Positions 18,065 through 26,398 of a DNA stretch of 64,000 bases are shown here, one piece after another (positions within the stretch are counted from its first letter, which is position 1; each line of letters opens with the position of its first letter). Both the position numbers and the translations under genes were made by a program. Source of the DNA: Neiella litorisoli (GTDB taxonomy: Bacteria > Pseudomonadota > Gammaproteobacteria > Enterobacterales > Neiellaceae); the NCBI RefSeq assembly GCF_014773395.1, contig NZ_JACXAF010000018.1, forward strand, positions 1 to 64,000, in the 5' to 3' direction. The notes beneath the pieces are model-generated. The model was not told where the DNA came from and made no database searches. It saw only the letters and a program-made list of their open reading frames with translations.

Positions 18065-19680
18065 TCAGTCGTGTCCTTTTTCAAAACCGGATCCTTAACC
18101 TGACCGCCAAAGATAAAGGCATCAGGTTTTTGATTCACCATTTCCAGCAACGGCTTAAGCTCCCAAAGCACATGCTCCAGTGATTGCACCGTCTGACGCA
18201 AATCCTGATGCAAGGCGCTGCTACTATCGTAGGTCGCCAACGTTTTTTGCAGTTGCTCGAGTGTCGCAGCTAAATCAGCATCAGATTCTTCATTGATCAA
18301 AATCTTGTCGAGTTTAGCGGCAGCACCATCAAAGGTCGCCATCGCTCGGTTGGCGTTGCTCAGCACCGCGTTCAGCTCTGTCACTGTGTTTTCTAGCGGC
18401 AGTTGCTCAATTTTCTTCATGATGCTGGAGATTTGCTCTGCCATTCGAGTCAAACCACTGGGAATGCTTGGCATCATCTTAAAGCCAGCGTTGTGAGCAA
18501 CTTGAATGAGCGGTTCTGAAACTGGCGCAGCATCATCATAAAAGTCGAGGTCTATATAGCGGGCGCCTGTCAGCACATTGCCGGTTTGAATGGTGGCGCG
18601 AAAACCGCGGCTGATCATTTCCTGCATTTCGGCATACCATTCTTCGTTGGTTGGGATGTCACTGCCATCAAACCAACGCTCAAACTCGAAATGAACCAAC
18701 ACTGGAATAATGCCGTTTTTCGACATCACTTCGGATTCGATGGGTTTACGGTACGGTGCTTCAATCACAGTTCCCACTCGAATACCCCGGAATTCCACTG
18801 GCGAGTCGGGTCCCAAATTAGCAATCGACTCTTCAAAGAACATCAACACCGGAACAAAGCGTTCAAAATTGCCTTCGGTCGCCTCTTTTTCAGAGACATG
18901 AAGCTTGAACGAGTCACCACTGGCCACTCGCCCGACGGGATTTTCTCCCTTTGCAAAACCAAAGGTGACTCCACCGCTGAGCAGGCTCTCCATGGAGTCC
19001 ATCTGAACACTCAGCCCCTCGGTGTTCATTTTTAGTTGAATCGCCGATTGAATCCAAAACTTACTATTAGTGGCAATCAGATCATCAAACGGCGCTTTGA
19101 TAAACAAGATGTAATCAATTCGAGCGGCCTCTGTGTTGTAGCTCACTTGCTCAACCTGACCCACTTCAAAGCCTTTGTAGTTGACTGGCGTGCCAGCCTC
19201 TACCGACTTATTGCCCTCGCTGTACAAGCTCAGGCGAATACCATCAGTGTCCGGATCGCCTAACGGCGGCTCTTGCAACAGCGTGTATTGATCGCGCAAC
19301 TTGTCACTGACACCGGGGCGGACTTCAATATAGGCACCTGACAAAATGGTTGTCAGGCCGCTAACGCCACCGCGACCGACGCGCGGCTTGACCACCCACA
19401 ATTGACTATCCTCCACCAGCATTCCGGCATAGGGCTTGTCGATTCGAGCCTGCACAATGGTGTGAGAGTAATCGTCACTGAGAATAATCGACTCCACTTT
19501 ACCAATATTCACCGAGCGCGATTTCAGCGTCGTTTTACCCGCCGTTAAGCCATCGGCATTGGCCATTGTAATGGTGACCAATGGCCCCAAGCTGCTGTAG
19601 TGCTGATACGCCATCCACAGCCCAATCAGTGCCGCAACAATCGGCACAAACCAAACTGAAGATATCTTTGCCTTACTCAT
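18061..19680 (-). CDS. pqiB: PqiB, MCE-domain intermembrane lipid transport protein
   Basis: This 539-aa protein has one N-terminal membrane helix (about residues 8-25) followed by three MCE (MlaD) domains and a long C-terminal helical region. In E. coli, PqiB hexamers stack into a syringe-like tunnel spanning the periplasm and carrying phospholipids between membranes. The length matches E. coli PqiB. It overlaps pqiA and pqiC by 4 nt on each side. No key region appears missing. Confidence 0.94.
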   Translation of the reverse strand: MSKAKISSVWFVPIVAALIGLWMAYQHYSSLGPLVTITMANADGLTAGKTTLKSRSVNIGKVESIILSDDYSHTIVQARIDKPYAGMLVEDSQLWVVKPRVGRGGVSGLTTILSGAYIEVRPGVSDKLRDQYTLLQEPPLGDPDTDGIRLSLYSEGNKSVEAGTPVNYKGFEVGQVEQVSYNTEAARIDYILFIKAPFDDLIATNSKFWIQSAIQLKMNTEGLSVQMDSMESLLSGGVTFGFAKGENPVGRVASGDSFKLHVSEKEATEGNFERFVPVLMFFEESIANLGPDSPVEFRGIRVGTVIEAPYRKPIESEVMSKNGIIPVLVHFEFERWFDGSDIPTNEEWYAEMQEMISRGFRATIQTGNVLTGARYIDLDFYDDAAPVSEPLIQVAHNAGFKMMPSIPSGLTRMAEQISSIMKKIEQLPLENTVTELNAVLSNANRAMATFDGAAAKLDKILINEESDADLAATLEQLQKTLATYDSSSALHQDLRQTVQSLEHVLWELKPLLEMVNQKPDAFIFGGQVKDPVLKKDTTE

Positions 19681-21014
19681 GAACGGTGGTTCTCCTTGCT
19701 GTGGCTATCATCCCAAATTAATCGCGGATCAAAACTCATCGCTGAAATCATGGTCAAGATCACGACGCCGGCAAAAGATACGGTCGCCGGACCAGGGTAG
19801 ATGACGATTAAGCCGTCAATACGAATTAATGCTGCCAGTATGGCAACGACAAAGACATCGATCATCGACCAACGCCCGACAAATTCAGTCAGCCGGTATA
19901 ACTTGAGCTGCTTTTGAGGCTCAAAGTTGCGGCTCGATTTGACACTGTATGCTAACCATGCAATCGCCACCATTTTAGCCAATGGCACCATCACGCTAGC
20001 GATAAAGATCACCATCGCCACCGGATAGGACTTTAACTGCCAAAGCAAAATCACACCGCCCATAATGGTGGCCGGATCAGAGCCGCCCAATAAGCTGGTA
20101 TCCATGATGGGTAAAATGTTGGCAGGAATATAAAGCACCATGGACGCCAGCAAAAAGGCCAGCACCCGATCTAAATTCGGATCTTTACGGGCATGAGTGT
20201 GATGATGACAGCGGGGGCATGTGGCGACATCAAGGCCGTTTAAGTGGCCGCAATAATGGCAGAGTTGAAAGTTGTTGGCATATGCCGAGCGCTCTTTATC
20301 TGTCACCTCGACATCGTCCATCGGTGACACCAACTGGCGCCAAAGCCAGGGTAAATCGGTCACTATGGTTGTTTTCACCAACAGAATGGTAAACAAACAA
20401 AAGGCCCAAAAACTCAGGCCAAACGTGACATCCGCCATCCCCATCACTTTCACCAGCGACACCAGAATACCGATCAAAAAGACATCGACCATTAACCAGT
20501 GTTTGGAATGCTGCAACATCAACAAACAAGCTTTGGCGCCGGGCGGCTTTTTATTAAGCAACATGGCACTATGCAAGTAGCAAATGATCAGTAGGAAACT
20601 GAGCGGAAAAACCACCAAGGTGACAAACAACAGCAGCGCCAATTCGTTGTAACCATAGGTAATTAAGCTACGGACGGTCTGGGCAAAGTTCATGGTGGCC
20701 GAATGGCCTGCCGAAGCAAACGACATAAAGGAATACATCAGCGAAGCAATCAGCATCATGATGGCAGCGCTGGCATAAGCAATGGGTGCCAAAACAGGCG
20801 AGCGATGCACCACTGAAATATGGTGATGACAACGGGGGCAATGAACGGCTTCGCCGTCATCAGCAACCGCCTTATCGATAAGGTGGTCACACTCCTCACA
20901 AGCGGTTTGCGCGGTCATTGACTGGCTTGATTCAGAAATTTGATGGGCCACGGGCTTGGTTTCAGCAAACTCGTTAGTCGGAGAGGTATCCGCGCTGGTC
21001 GCTTGAGCGCTCAC
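19677..21014 (-). CDS. pqiA: PqiA, integral membrane component of the Pqi lipid transport system
   Basis: The 445-aa protein has two PqiA domains, each with a four-cysteine zinc-ribbon pair (CEEC...CPRC and CHYC...CPRC) and four or so membrane helices. Stretches such as YIPANILPIM and EFVGRWSMIDVFV closely match E. coli PqiA. It starts with GTG at 21014 without a strong ribosome site, so translation may be coupled to the retropepsin gene ending 15 nt earlier. An internal ATG before the first zinc ribbon (about residue 33) is an alternative start. It heads pqiABC. Confidence 0.92.
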   Translation of the reverse strand: MSAQATSADTSPTNEFAETKPVAHQISESSQSMTAQTACEECDHLIDKAVADDGEAVHCPRCHHHISVVHRSPVLAPIAYASAAIMMLIASLMYSFMSFASAGHSATMNFAQTVRSLITYGYNELALLLFVTLVVFPLSFLLIICYLHSAMLLNKKPPGAKACLLMLQHSKHWLMVDVFLIGILVSLVKVMGMADVTFGLSFWAFCLFTILLVKTTIVTDLPWLWRQLVSPMDDVEVTDKERSAYANNFQLCHYCGHLNGLDVATCPRCHHHTHARKDPNLDRVLAFLLASMVLYIPANILPIMDTSLLGGSDPATIMGGVILLWQLKSYPVAMVIFIASVMVPLAKMVAIAWLAYSVKSSRNFEPQKQLKLYRLTEFVGRWSMIDVFVVAILAALIRIDGLIVIYPGPATVSFAGVVILTMISAMSFDPRLIWDDSHSKENHRS

Positions 21015-21029
21015 TATGTCGTCAATCCA

Positions 21030-21542
21030 TTAATTTTGCGGCGTTAAGATTAACCTATCATCAATCTGACGCCATTCAAAATACTTCAAAAAACTCATTC
21101 CCAAAAGCACCACACCGCCCTGTTCAGCAGGGTTAATGAAGGCTTCCACCTGATGTCGTTTTAGACCACCGAGCCGAACTTCGTCAACTTGGGTGCGATA
21201 AACCCGAATCCGGCCATTGGCCGTACTCACGGCTGCAGCTTGCCCACGCCTAAGTCCGGCTTGGTCGGCAACCTCGGCTGGAATACTCAGATAAGTGGCG
21301 CCGGTATCGAGTAAAAAAGTGACCTCGACTCCGTTTATCTGGCCAGGAGCCAAATAGTGTCCTGCCCGATTGCGAATCAACTCCACCCGCATCGAACCAT
21401 CAATCTCGAGGCCGCGATTGGGCTCTTGTTTAGCCGTTAGAAATTCATTGAAAAACAAACCTGCTAGACCGAAAAAGCACAGCCAAGCCATGATCGCCAT
21501 GAACCGTCCCATCGACTTCGTCGTTGTTGCTGGCGCTGCCAT
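21030..21542 (-). CDS. Membrane-anchored retropepsin-like aspartic protease (TIGR02281 type)
   Basis: This 170-aa protein has one membrane helix (about residues 15-33) and a single-lobe aspartic protease domain with the LLDTGATYLSIP active-site motif, plus VLLGMSFL as the matching psi-loop. Such proteins must dimerise to be active. The active site should face the periplasm. AGGAG lies 5 nt before the ATG. It is the first gene in a run with pqiA (15-nt gap), so the protease and the lipid-transport genes are probably co-transcribed. The substrate is unknown. Confidence 0.88.
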   Translation of the reverse strand: MAAPATTTKSMGRFMAIMAWLCFFGLAGLFFNEFLTAKQEPNRGLEIDGSMRVELIRNRAGHYLAPGQINGVEVTFLLDTGATYLSIPAEVADQAGLRRGQAAAVSTANGRIRVYRTQVDEVRLGGLKRHQVEAFINPAEQGGVVLLGMSFLKYFEWRQIDDRLILTPQN

Positions 21543-21640
21543 CTAAACTCCTGTTGCAAAACGCGCCATTCAAAGTACTACAAAATGCCAAGCCCTGCTA
21601 AATTGACTTGCATATTGATGTCTCTGAGGGCTATTGCCAC

Positions 21641-22990
21641 ATGTACGCCGTATCAATAACTAACAACAGCAAGAAACTCAGCACCCTGCTCATTGCACTA
21701 CCACTGATGCTGCTGGCCGCCTGTGGCGGCGGTGGCGGCTCTTCGACCTCATCCGATAACAACAATGACAATAACAGCGGCCCGAGTACCACCTTAGCCA
21801 GCATCTACCCCTATCAAGACAGCGCCTACAGCGGTGTCTTAAACGACTGCGTGCGAGCCTATCAGGACGAGCTATCATGCTTTGTCGACGTGCTGCCGCC
21901 GCTGGGAATCGGCGATGATGACGTCACTATTGAAGACATTATGAGCCGTGTTGTGGTCAGTCATGATTGGATGGGGCAGCGCTTCGAGCGGTTTTTGCAG
22001 CAAGCATCACCAAGCATGATTGCTATGTTCGAGCCGCTCACTGCAGTAGTGATTGCCTTTGATATTCGACCGGCGTTTTATCATCCATTAACAGGCGCCA
22101 TGTATATCGATCCGGCGTTTCTTTGGCTCAGCCCCGCTGAATATGCCTCCATCGACGATTCACCAGACTATCGCTCAGGGTTCGGCAACGAGTTAGCGCT
22201 CGATACCGGCTGGCGCTACGTCAACAGCCATGGCAACTACATCACCACCAGCAATTTTTCGGATGGCAATGATAGCCGCACATTTGACGACATTATCCCC
22301 GGCATCACCAATTTGTTGTTCCATGAACTAGCCCATGCCAATGATTTTCTGCCGCCAGATATTCGCAACGAGCTGCTGCTACCACTGGGCGATGATTCTT
22401 TTTTTGATGTCATCGATCAGGTATTTGCCGACAAACAATCGATTCAGCAACGTGTCACCGAGCCATTCCCTTTGATCAACAATACCCTGAAAACATTGGC
22501 CTCCGTACTGTTTGGTGGCGAAGATGCCAGTAACAACTTGCTGCAACTGAGCGCCGCCGAGGCGGGCCAGATGTTTGCCATCGATGGTGCATCCGATATG
22601 TATAACTACTACACCAGCGCCGAAGACGTGGCGATGTTGTTCGAAGAAGCCATGATGTCTTACTCAATGGCTGCGCTGCGTGATGTCGCTTTTCTCAACA
22701 ACGACAACGACAATTATTGCGACCAGACAATTGGCTGGGCTCAGCGCGGCCGAATAGGTGAATTTCAAGTAAACAGTCGAGCACAAATGGTGGTGTCATT
22801 GATGTTGCCTGAGCAGGCAGAACAAGTGAATGCTCATCTGGCCGATCTGGCACCGGCCCAGGTCATTCCGTCGGGTTTGCAATGGTGCGATTCGCGAACA
22901 GCGCTAAACACTCAGCCTCTAACGCTGCGTTCAGCATCCAATGCACCGAGTAAAACTGCAGCAGAACAACGCCTGCCTATTGGTCACTAA
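21641..22990 (+). CDS. Putative zinc-peptidase-like lipoprotein of unknown family
   Basis: I do not recognise the family. The protein of about 449 aa has a lipoprotein signal with lipobox LAAC followed by a Gly/Ser/Asn/Asp-rich linker. A large extracytoplasmic domain contains HELAHAND (H228, E229, H232), an HExxH zinc-protease motif, inside a helix. An Asp/Glu-rich region follows, but no third ligand is obvious. ATG at 21641 has GAGGG about 10 nt upstream; an upstream TTG frame has no support. The stop overlaps that of the convergent DUF3301 gene by 4 nt. Peptidase function is inference from the motif alone. Confidence 0.7.
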   Translation: MYAVSITNNSKKLSTLLIALPLMLLAACGGGGGSSTSSDNNNDNNSGPSTTLASIYPYQDSAYSGVLNDCVRAYQDELSCFVDVLPPLGIGDDDVTIEDIMSRVVVSHDWMGQRFERFLQQASPSMIAMFEPLTAVVIAFDIRPAFYHPLTGAMYIDPAFLWLSPAEYASIDDSPDYRSGFGNELALDTGWRYVNSHGNYITTSNFSDGNDSRTFDDIIPGITNLLFHELAHANDFLPPDIRNELLLPLGDDSFFDVIDQVFADKQSIQQRVTEPFPLINNTLKTLASVLFGGEDASNNLLQLSAAEAGQMFAIDGASDMYNYYTSAEDVAMLFEEAMMSYSMAALRDVAFLNNDNDNYCDQTIGWAQRGRIGEFQVNSRAQMVVSLMLPEQAEQVNAHLADLAPAQVIPSGLQWCDSRTALNTQPLTLRSASNAPSKTAAEQRLPIGH

Positions 22991-23307
22991 CTCATGCGGT
23001 GGGGCTCGACGCTGATGCTGAGCAGTTTCGCCCCGCGCATCACCACATCCCCCGTATAGCGCTCATAACCGGTTGAGGTGAATTCAAACTGGTAGCACCG
23101 CTCAATGAGCAATTGGCCCGAATCATTGCGGCCAAAGCGCCAATGGCCTTGCACCACGCACTCATCGAGCAATTGCAAACCAAGATTCTGGCAATAGGCC
23201 CGAGCGGCCCGTAGCGCTCGCTCCTGCGCCTCTCTAGCTTTCCACCAGAGCAGGCATACCGCAGCGAGACACATCAAAACAATGACAGTAGATAAATCGA
23301 AAACCAT
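22987..23307 (-). CDS. DUF3301 family small membrane protein
   Basis: The protein of about 106 aa has one N-terminal membrane helix (VIVLMCLAAVCLLWW), an amphipathic helix and a short beta-rich tail (YQFEFTSTGYERYTGDVVM) that fits DUF3301. Members are common in gammaproteobacteria and have no known role. ATG at 23307 is preferred over an upstream TTG; neither has a strong ribosome site. Its 3' end overlaps the convergent lipoprotein gene. Confidence 0.75.
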   Translation of the reverse strand: MVFDLSTVIVLMCLAAVCLLWWKAREAQERALRAARAYCQNLGLQLLDECVVQGHWRFGRNDSGQLLIERCYQFEFTSTGYERYTGDVVMRGAKLLSISVEPHRMS

Positions 23308-23381
23308 CAACCGAGAAACGCTCAATCGCAAAAAGGCTGCATAGAGTTACACATCAGCAGCAGATTGCAACACGGCCAGCA

Positions 23382-23705
23382 TCAAAGATCTTTGTGATCA
23401 ACTTTACTGGCAATGACATGATCCAGCACCGGCGTCATGGTCACAGGGCGTTCTTTGCGAATAATTGCCGACATCATTTTCTGCCGTGCTTCCTGATCGG
23501 AGTCATCAATCCGAAGCGCTTTGAGCCAGTGCTCTTCACTCGGCCAATAGGAGAATGAGCGCCACCAACCATCACTGCATTTGCTCAGCTTGGAGCCTAA
23601 CGCGCCATACTTATTGACATTGCGATGGACGATCTCACTCCACCCTTCTTGAAAAACCTGCTCTTTACCCGCTTTTAACTGCCAACGATAAAGTACGTGA
23701 AACAT
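23382..23705 (-). CDS. Small dimeric alpha/beta-barrel (ABM-like) protein
   Basis: This 107-aa protein has the pattern of the antibiotic-biosynthesis-monooxygenase fold: a beta strand (FHVLYRWQLK), a Trp-containing helix (FQEGWSEIVHR), a Trp-rich segment and a final strand. Relatives act as monooxygenases, haem-degrading enzymes or simple stress proteins, so the exact reaction is open. GGAG lies 10 nt before the ATG. It stands alone, next to the MITE-like element. Confidence 0.65.
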   Translation of the reverse strand: MFHVLYRWQLKAGKEQVFQEGWSEIVHRNVNKYGALGSKLSKCSDGWWRSFSYWPSEEHWLKALRIDDSDQEARQKMMSAIIRKERPVTMTPVLDHVIASKVDHKDL

Positions 23706-23839
23706 ATTTATTTTTCTCCAGCAACAAGTGCTTAATTAATAGCACTCCTCGTACGGCGTAATGATGAGTAATCACTCAATTTAAACGCTTAATAGTGAGG
23801 CAATGGCCACAATTTTGCGACAAACAAAGCCTGCGCTTA

Positions 23840-24105
23840 GGGTCTGTTGCTCTTTGCTGTATATTTTTGCAGCACTTTATGGGCGATTTAGGCAAGAAAG
23901 CGATTGCGAGGTTGACTGGCCGTCAATAAGCCATCGCTGACGCCGAATAAATTGACCATAAAGGCTGCCCGAAGGGTTCGTCAAAACACTCATTTCGCTG
24001 CATCGCTCACTATTTTTGTATAGATCGCTATACGGCATAGCTCGCTCCTTGCTCAAAAGAGCGTTTTGAACGAACAAAATTTATACAGCAAAGATCAACA
24101 GACCC
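23840..24105. mobile_element. MITE-like non-autonomous element with about 25-bp terminal inverted repeats
   Basis: The ends match as inverted repeats. Left begins GGGTCTGTTGCTCTTTGCTG at 23840; the complement of the right end is GGGTCTGTTGATCTTTGCTG, with one mismatch in about 24 bases and similarity continuing a little further. Both ends are flanked by TA, compatible with TA target duplication. The 266-bp interior has no transposase; a 66-codon minus-strand frame inside looks non-coding. GGGTCTGTTG-type ends occur in IS5-related and similar elements, so the parent family is uncertain. The rest of 23706-24215 is AT-rich, with no gene seen. Confidence 0.75.
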
Positions 24106-24215
24106 TAGTTAAACACCCATTAACAAGTTAGCTTTATTTTTCACATTTTTAGCGCATAATGGATTTGGAAACACCTACAAAAGCCTTAAATTACAAAGCG
24201 CGTGGAAATAAACAT

Positions 24216-25505
24216 ATGAAAAGGATAATGCGATTAGGGGCATTGTTGTTAGGGATGGTTGGTGTTGCGCAAGCAGCGCCAACAACTGACGACTATCAAT
24301 TCCCTTTTTCTGACCCGTTCAAAGCAACCGTTTTCGGTACGCCAGCTGACTTCAAAGCAGACCTTCCCGACGATATACACCGCCGTGAATTCACCATTGA
24401 CCTCTACCCAGGGCGTGAAACACCAGAAGTATTCTGGTATCACGAAGGGTTTCAGTACTCCGTGGTTTATCAGAAAAAACCGGCGCCTTTGGTGTTTTCA
24501 ATTGCCGGCACTGGCGGCAAGTACAACGGCGGCAAAATGATTGCGTTGGAAAAAGCCTTCTTTAAAGCGGGCTACAACGTGATTTCGATCACTTCACCAA
24601 CCCACCCTAACTTTATTGTTAGCGCGTCGAACAAACAAATGCCTGGCTATCTGGAAAAAGATGCCGAAGAAATTTATACCGTAATGGAAAAAACGCTGGC
24701 CCATGCTCAGGACAAGCTCGGTGATAAACTTCAAGTTACCGACTTTTACCTCACCGGCTACAGCTTAGGCGGCGCCCATTCGGCATTTGTCAGCAAGCTG
24801 GACGAAGAGAAAAAAGTATTCAACTTTAAAAAAGTGTTGCTGGTAAACCCTCCGGTTAGTCTCTATAACTCAGTCGTTATCCTTGATGGCTATGTTGAGT
24901 CAGTCGGCGGCGAAGGCATTCGCAACACCGTCAACGGCATCTTTGATCGAGTTGGTGACAGTGTCTCTCACGCTACTCGCGTCGAGCTGACGCCTGAATT
25001 TTTATACAAGATGTTTGTCGCTGCCAACGTTAGCGATCAGGAGCTGTCACAGCTAATTGGCTTGGCTTTCCGGCTCAGCTCAACCGATATGATTTTTGCT
25101 ATCGATGTGATGCAAAATATTGGCGCACTGACCTACAAAAACCACACGATCAGCAAGCACGAAAGCATCAGCCACTCATTTCTGCGCGGCGCATCAATTG
25201 GTTTCCTAACCTACTTTGAGCGTGGCATGGTGCCCTTCTATCAAGGTCGCAACCCAGACTTATCCAGAGCCGACATGATTAATCGCCTTAGCCTGAAAGA
25301 ACTCGAAGATTACCTCAAGAGTTCAGACAAAATTGGCATGGTGACCAACGCCGATGACATTATTTTGGCGGGCCCAGATTTGACGTTCTTGAAACAAACT
25401 TTTGGTGATCGCGGGTGGATTTATCCACATGGCGGCCACTGCGGCAACATGGACGAAAAAGTGTGGGTGGAAGACATGCTCGCGTTTTTCGCCAGCAGTA
25501 AATAA
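24216..25505 (+). CDS. Secreted alpha/beta-hydrolase-fold serine hydrolase linked to mlaA
   Basis: The protein of about 429 aa has a signal peptide (cleavage near AQA-AP) and an alpha/beta hydrolase fold. The nucleophile elbow is GYSLGG, an oxyanion-type SIAGTGG strand lies earlier, and a late His is in PHGGHCGN. It should act in the periplasm, and an ester or lipid substrate is plausible. The start chosen is ATG at 24216, directly before a clean signal peptide. mlaA follows after 17 nt, so the hydrolase probably acts with the outer-membrane lipid-asymmetry system. That link is inference from gene order. Confidence 0.78.
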   Translation: MKRIMRLGALLLGMVGVAQAAPTTDDYQFPFSDPFKATVFGTPADFKADLPDDIHRREFTIDLYPGRETPEVFWYHEGFQYSVVYQKKPAPLVFSIAGTGGKYNGGKMIALEKAFFKAGYNVISITSPTHPNFIVSASNKQMPGYLEKDAEEIYTVMEKTLAHAQDKLGDKLQVTDFYLTGYSLGGAHSAFVSKLDEEKKVFNFKKVLLVNPPVSLYNSVVILDGYVESVGGEGIRNTVNGIFDRVGDSVSHATRVELTPEFLYKMFVAANVSDQELSQLIGLAFRLSSTDMIFAIDVMQNIGALTYKNHTISKHESISHSFLRGASIGFLTYFERGMVPFYQGRNPDLSRADMINRLSLKELEDYLKSSDKIGMVTNADDIILAGPDLTFLKQTFGDRGWIYPHGGHCGNMDEKVWVEDMLAFFASSK

Positions 25506-25522
25506 GCAGGGAGCAATCAATA

Positions 25523-26281
25523 ATGAAACAACTCTATTTTGTGCGCAACCTCATGCTTGCCGCTGGCGTCGCTTTGCTAACTGCGTGTAGCGCGACTCCC
25601 GATTTGGAAGCCGATGCCGAAGAGCCAAGAATTCCACTTCCTGACACGTCGGAAATGGACCCTCGTGGTATAGGTTATGTTGATAATGACCCGTTGGAAG
25701 GCTTTAACCGCCGGATGTACTACTTCAATGCCAAAGCTGACGAGTATGTTCTCTTGCCAGTGGTTCGCGGTTATGAATACGTCACTCCGGAAGTAATGCA
25801 AACCGGCGTCAATAACTTCTTTACCAACCTCGGCGAAATCAACACCTTCATGAACTCGGTGTTGCAGCTAAAGGGCGAGCGCGCCATCACCACCGCATTC
25901 CGCTTTGTCACCAACTCAACCATTGGTATTTTGGGCTTGTTCGATCCGGCCACAGCCATGGGCGTGTATCGTGAAAAAGAAGATTTTGGCCAAACCTTAG
26001 GTTACTGGGGCGTGGGCGATGGACCTTACATCGTGTTACCATTACTCGGCCCATCAAGCGCCCGAGATGGCTTCGGTTTGCTGGTCGACTCACTGGTCTA
26101 CAACGAAGTGGTTGATGAAATGGGGCTAAAAACGAACGAAGAATTAGCCATGATGATTATCCGTTCGATTAATGCCCGTAAACAAATTCCGTTCCGTTAC
26201 TACGCGACCGGATCGGCGTTTGAGTACGAGTTAATTCGCTTCTTGTACTTCCGTGCTCGCGACATCCAGATCCAACGTTAA
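25523..26281 (+). CDS. mlaA: MlaA (VacJ) outer-membrane lipoprotein
   Basis: The 252-aa protein has a lipoprotein signal (lipobox LTAC) and the MlaA domain, with the DPLEGFNRRMYYFN start motif and the GYWGVGDGPYIVLPLLGPS core, both hallmarks of VacJ. MlaA sits in the outer membrane beside porins and removes mislocalised phospholipids from the outer leaflet, passing them to MlaC. AGGGAG lies upstream of the ATG. The other mla genes are not in the window. A strong terminator follows. Confidence 0.95.
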   Translation: MKQLYFVRNLMLAAGVALLTACSATPDLEADAEEPRIPLPDTSEMDPRGIGYVDNDPLEGFNRRMYYFNAKADEYVLLPVVRGYEYVTPEVMQTGVNNFFTNLGEINTFMNSVLQLKGERAITTAFRFVTNSTIGILGLFDPATAMGVYREKEDFGQTLGYWGVGDGPYIVLPLLGPSSARDGFGLLVDSLVYNEVVDEMGLKTNEELAMMIIRSINARKQIPFRYYATGSAFEYELIRFLYFRARDIQIQR

Positions 26282-26293
26282 TTATGGCTCACC

Positions 26294-26319
26294 AGACTCC
26301 GCTTCGGCGGAGTCTTTTT
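26294..26319 (+). terminator. Rho-independent terminator after mlaA
   Basis: The stem AGACTCCGC/GCGGAGTCT with a TTCG tetraloop is followed by a T-run. It is 12 nt past the mlaA stop. Confidence 0.95.
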
Positions 26320-26398
26320 ATTTGATAAAAAAGAAAAGTTGCTGCTTAGCGGCATTAAAAACAAGCTTCGCGATTTTTGCGATGCAAGGATTAGGTTG

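Noticed and set aside
23877-24077. 66-codon minus-strand frame inside the MITE-like element
   Set aside because: It begins in the terminal repeat and does not resemble a transposase; more likely a chance frame in a non-coding element.
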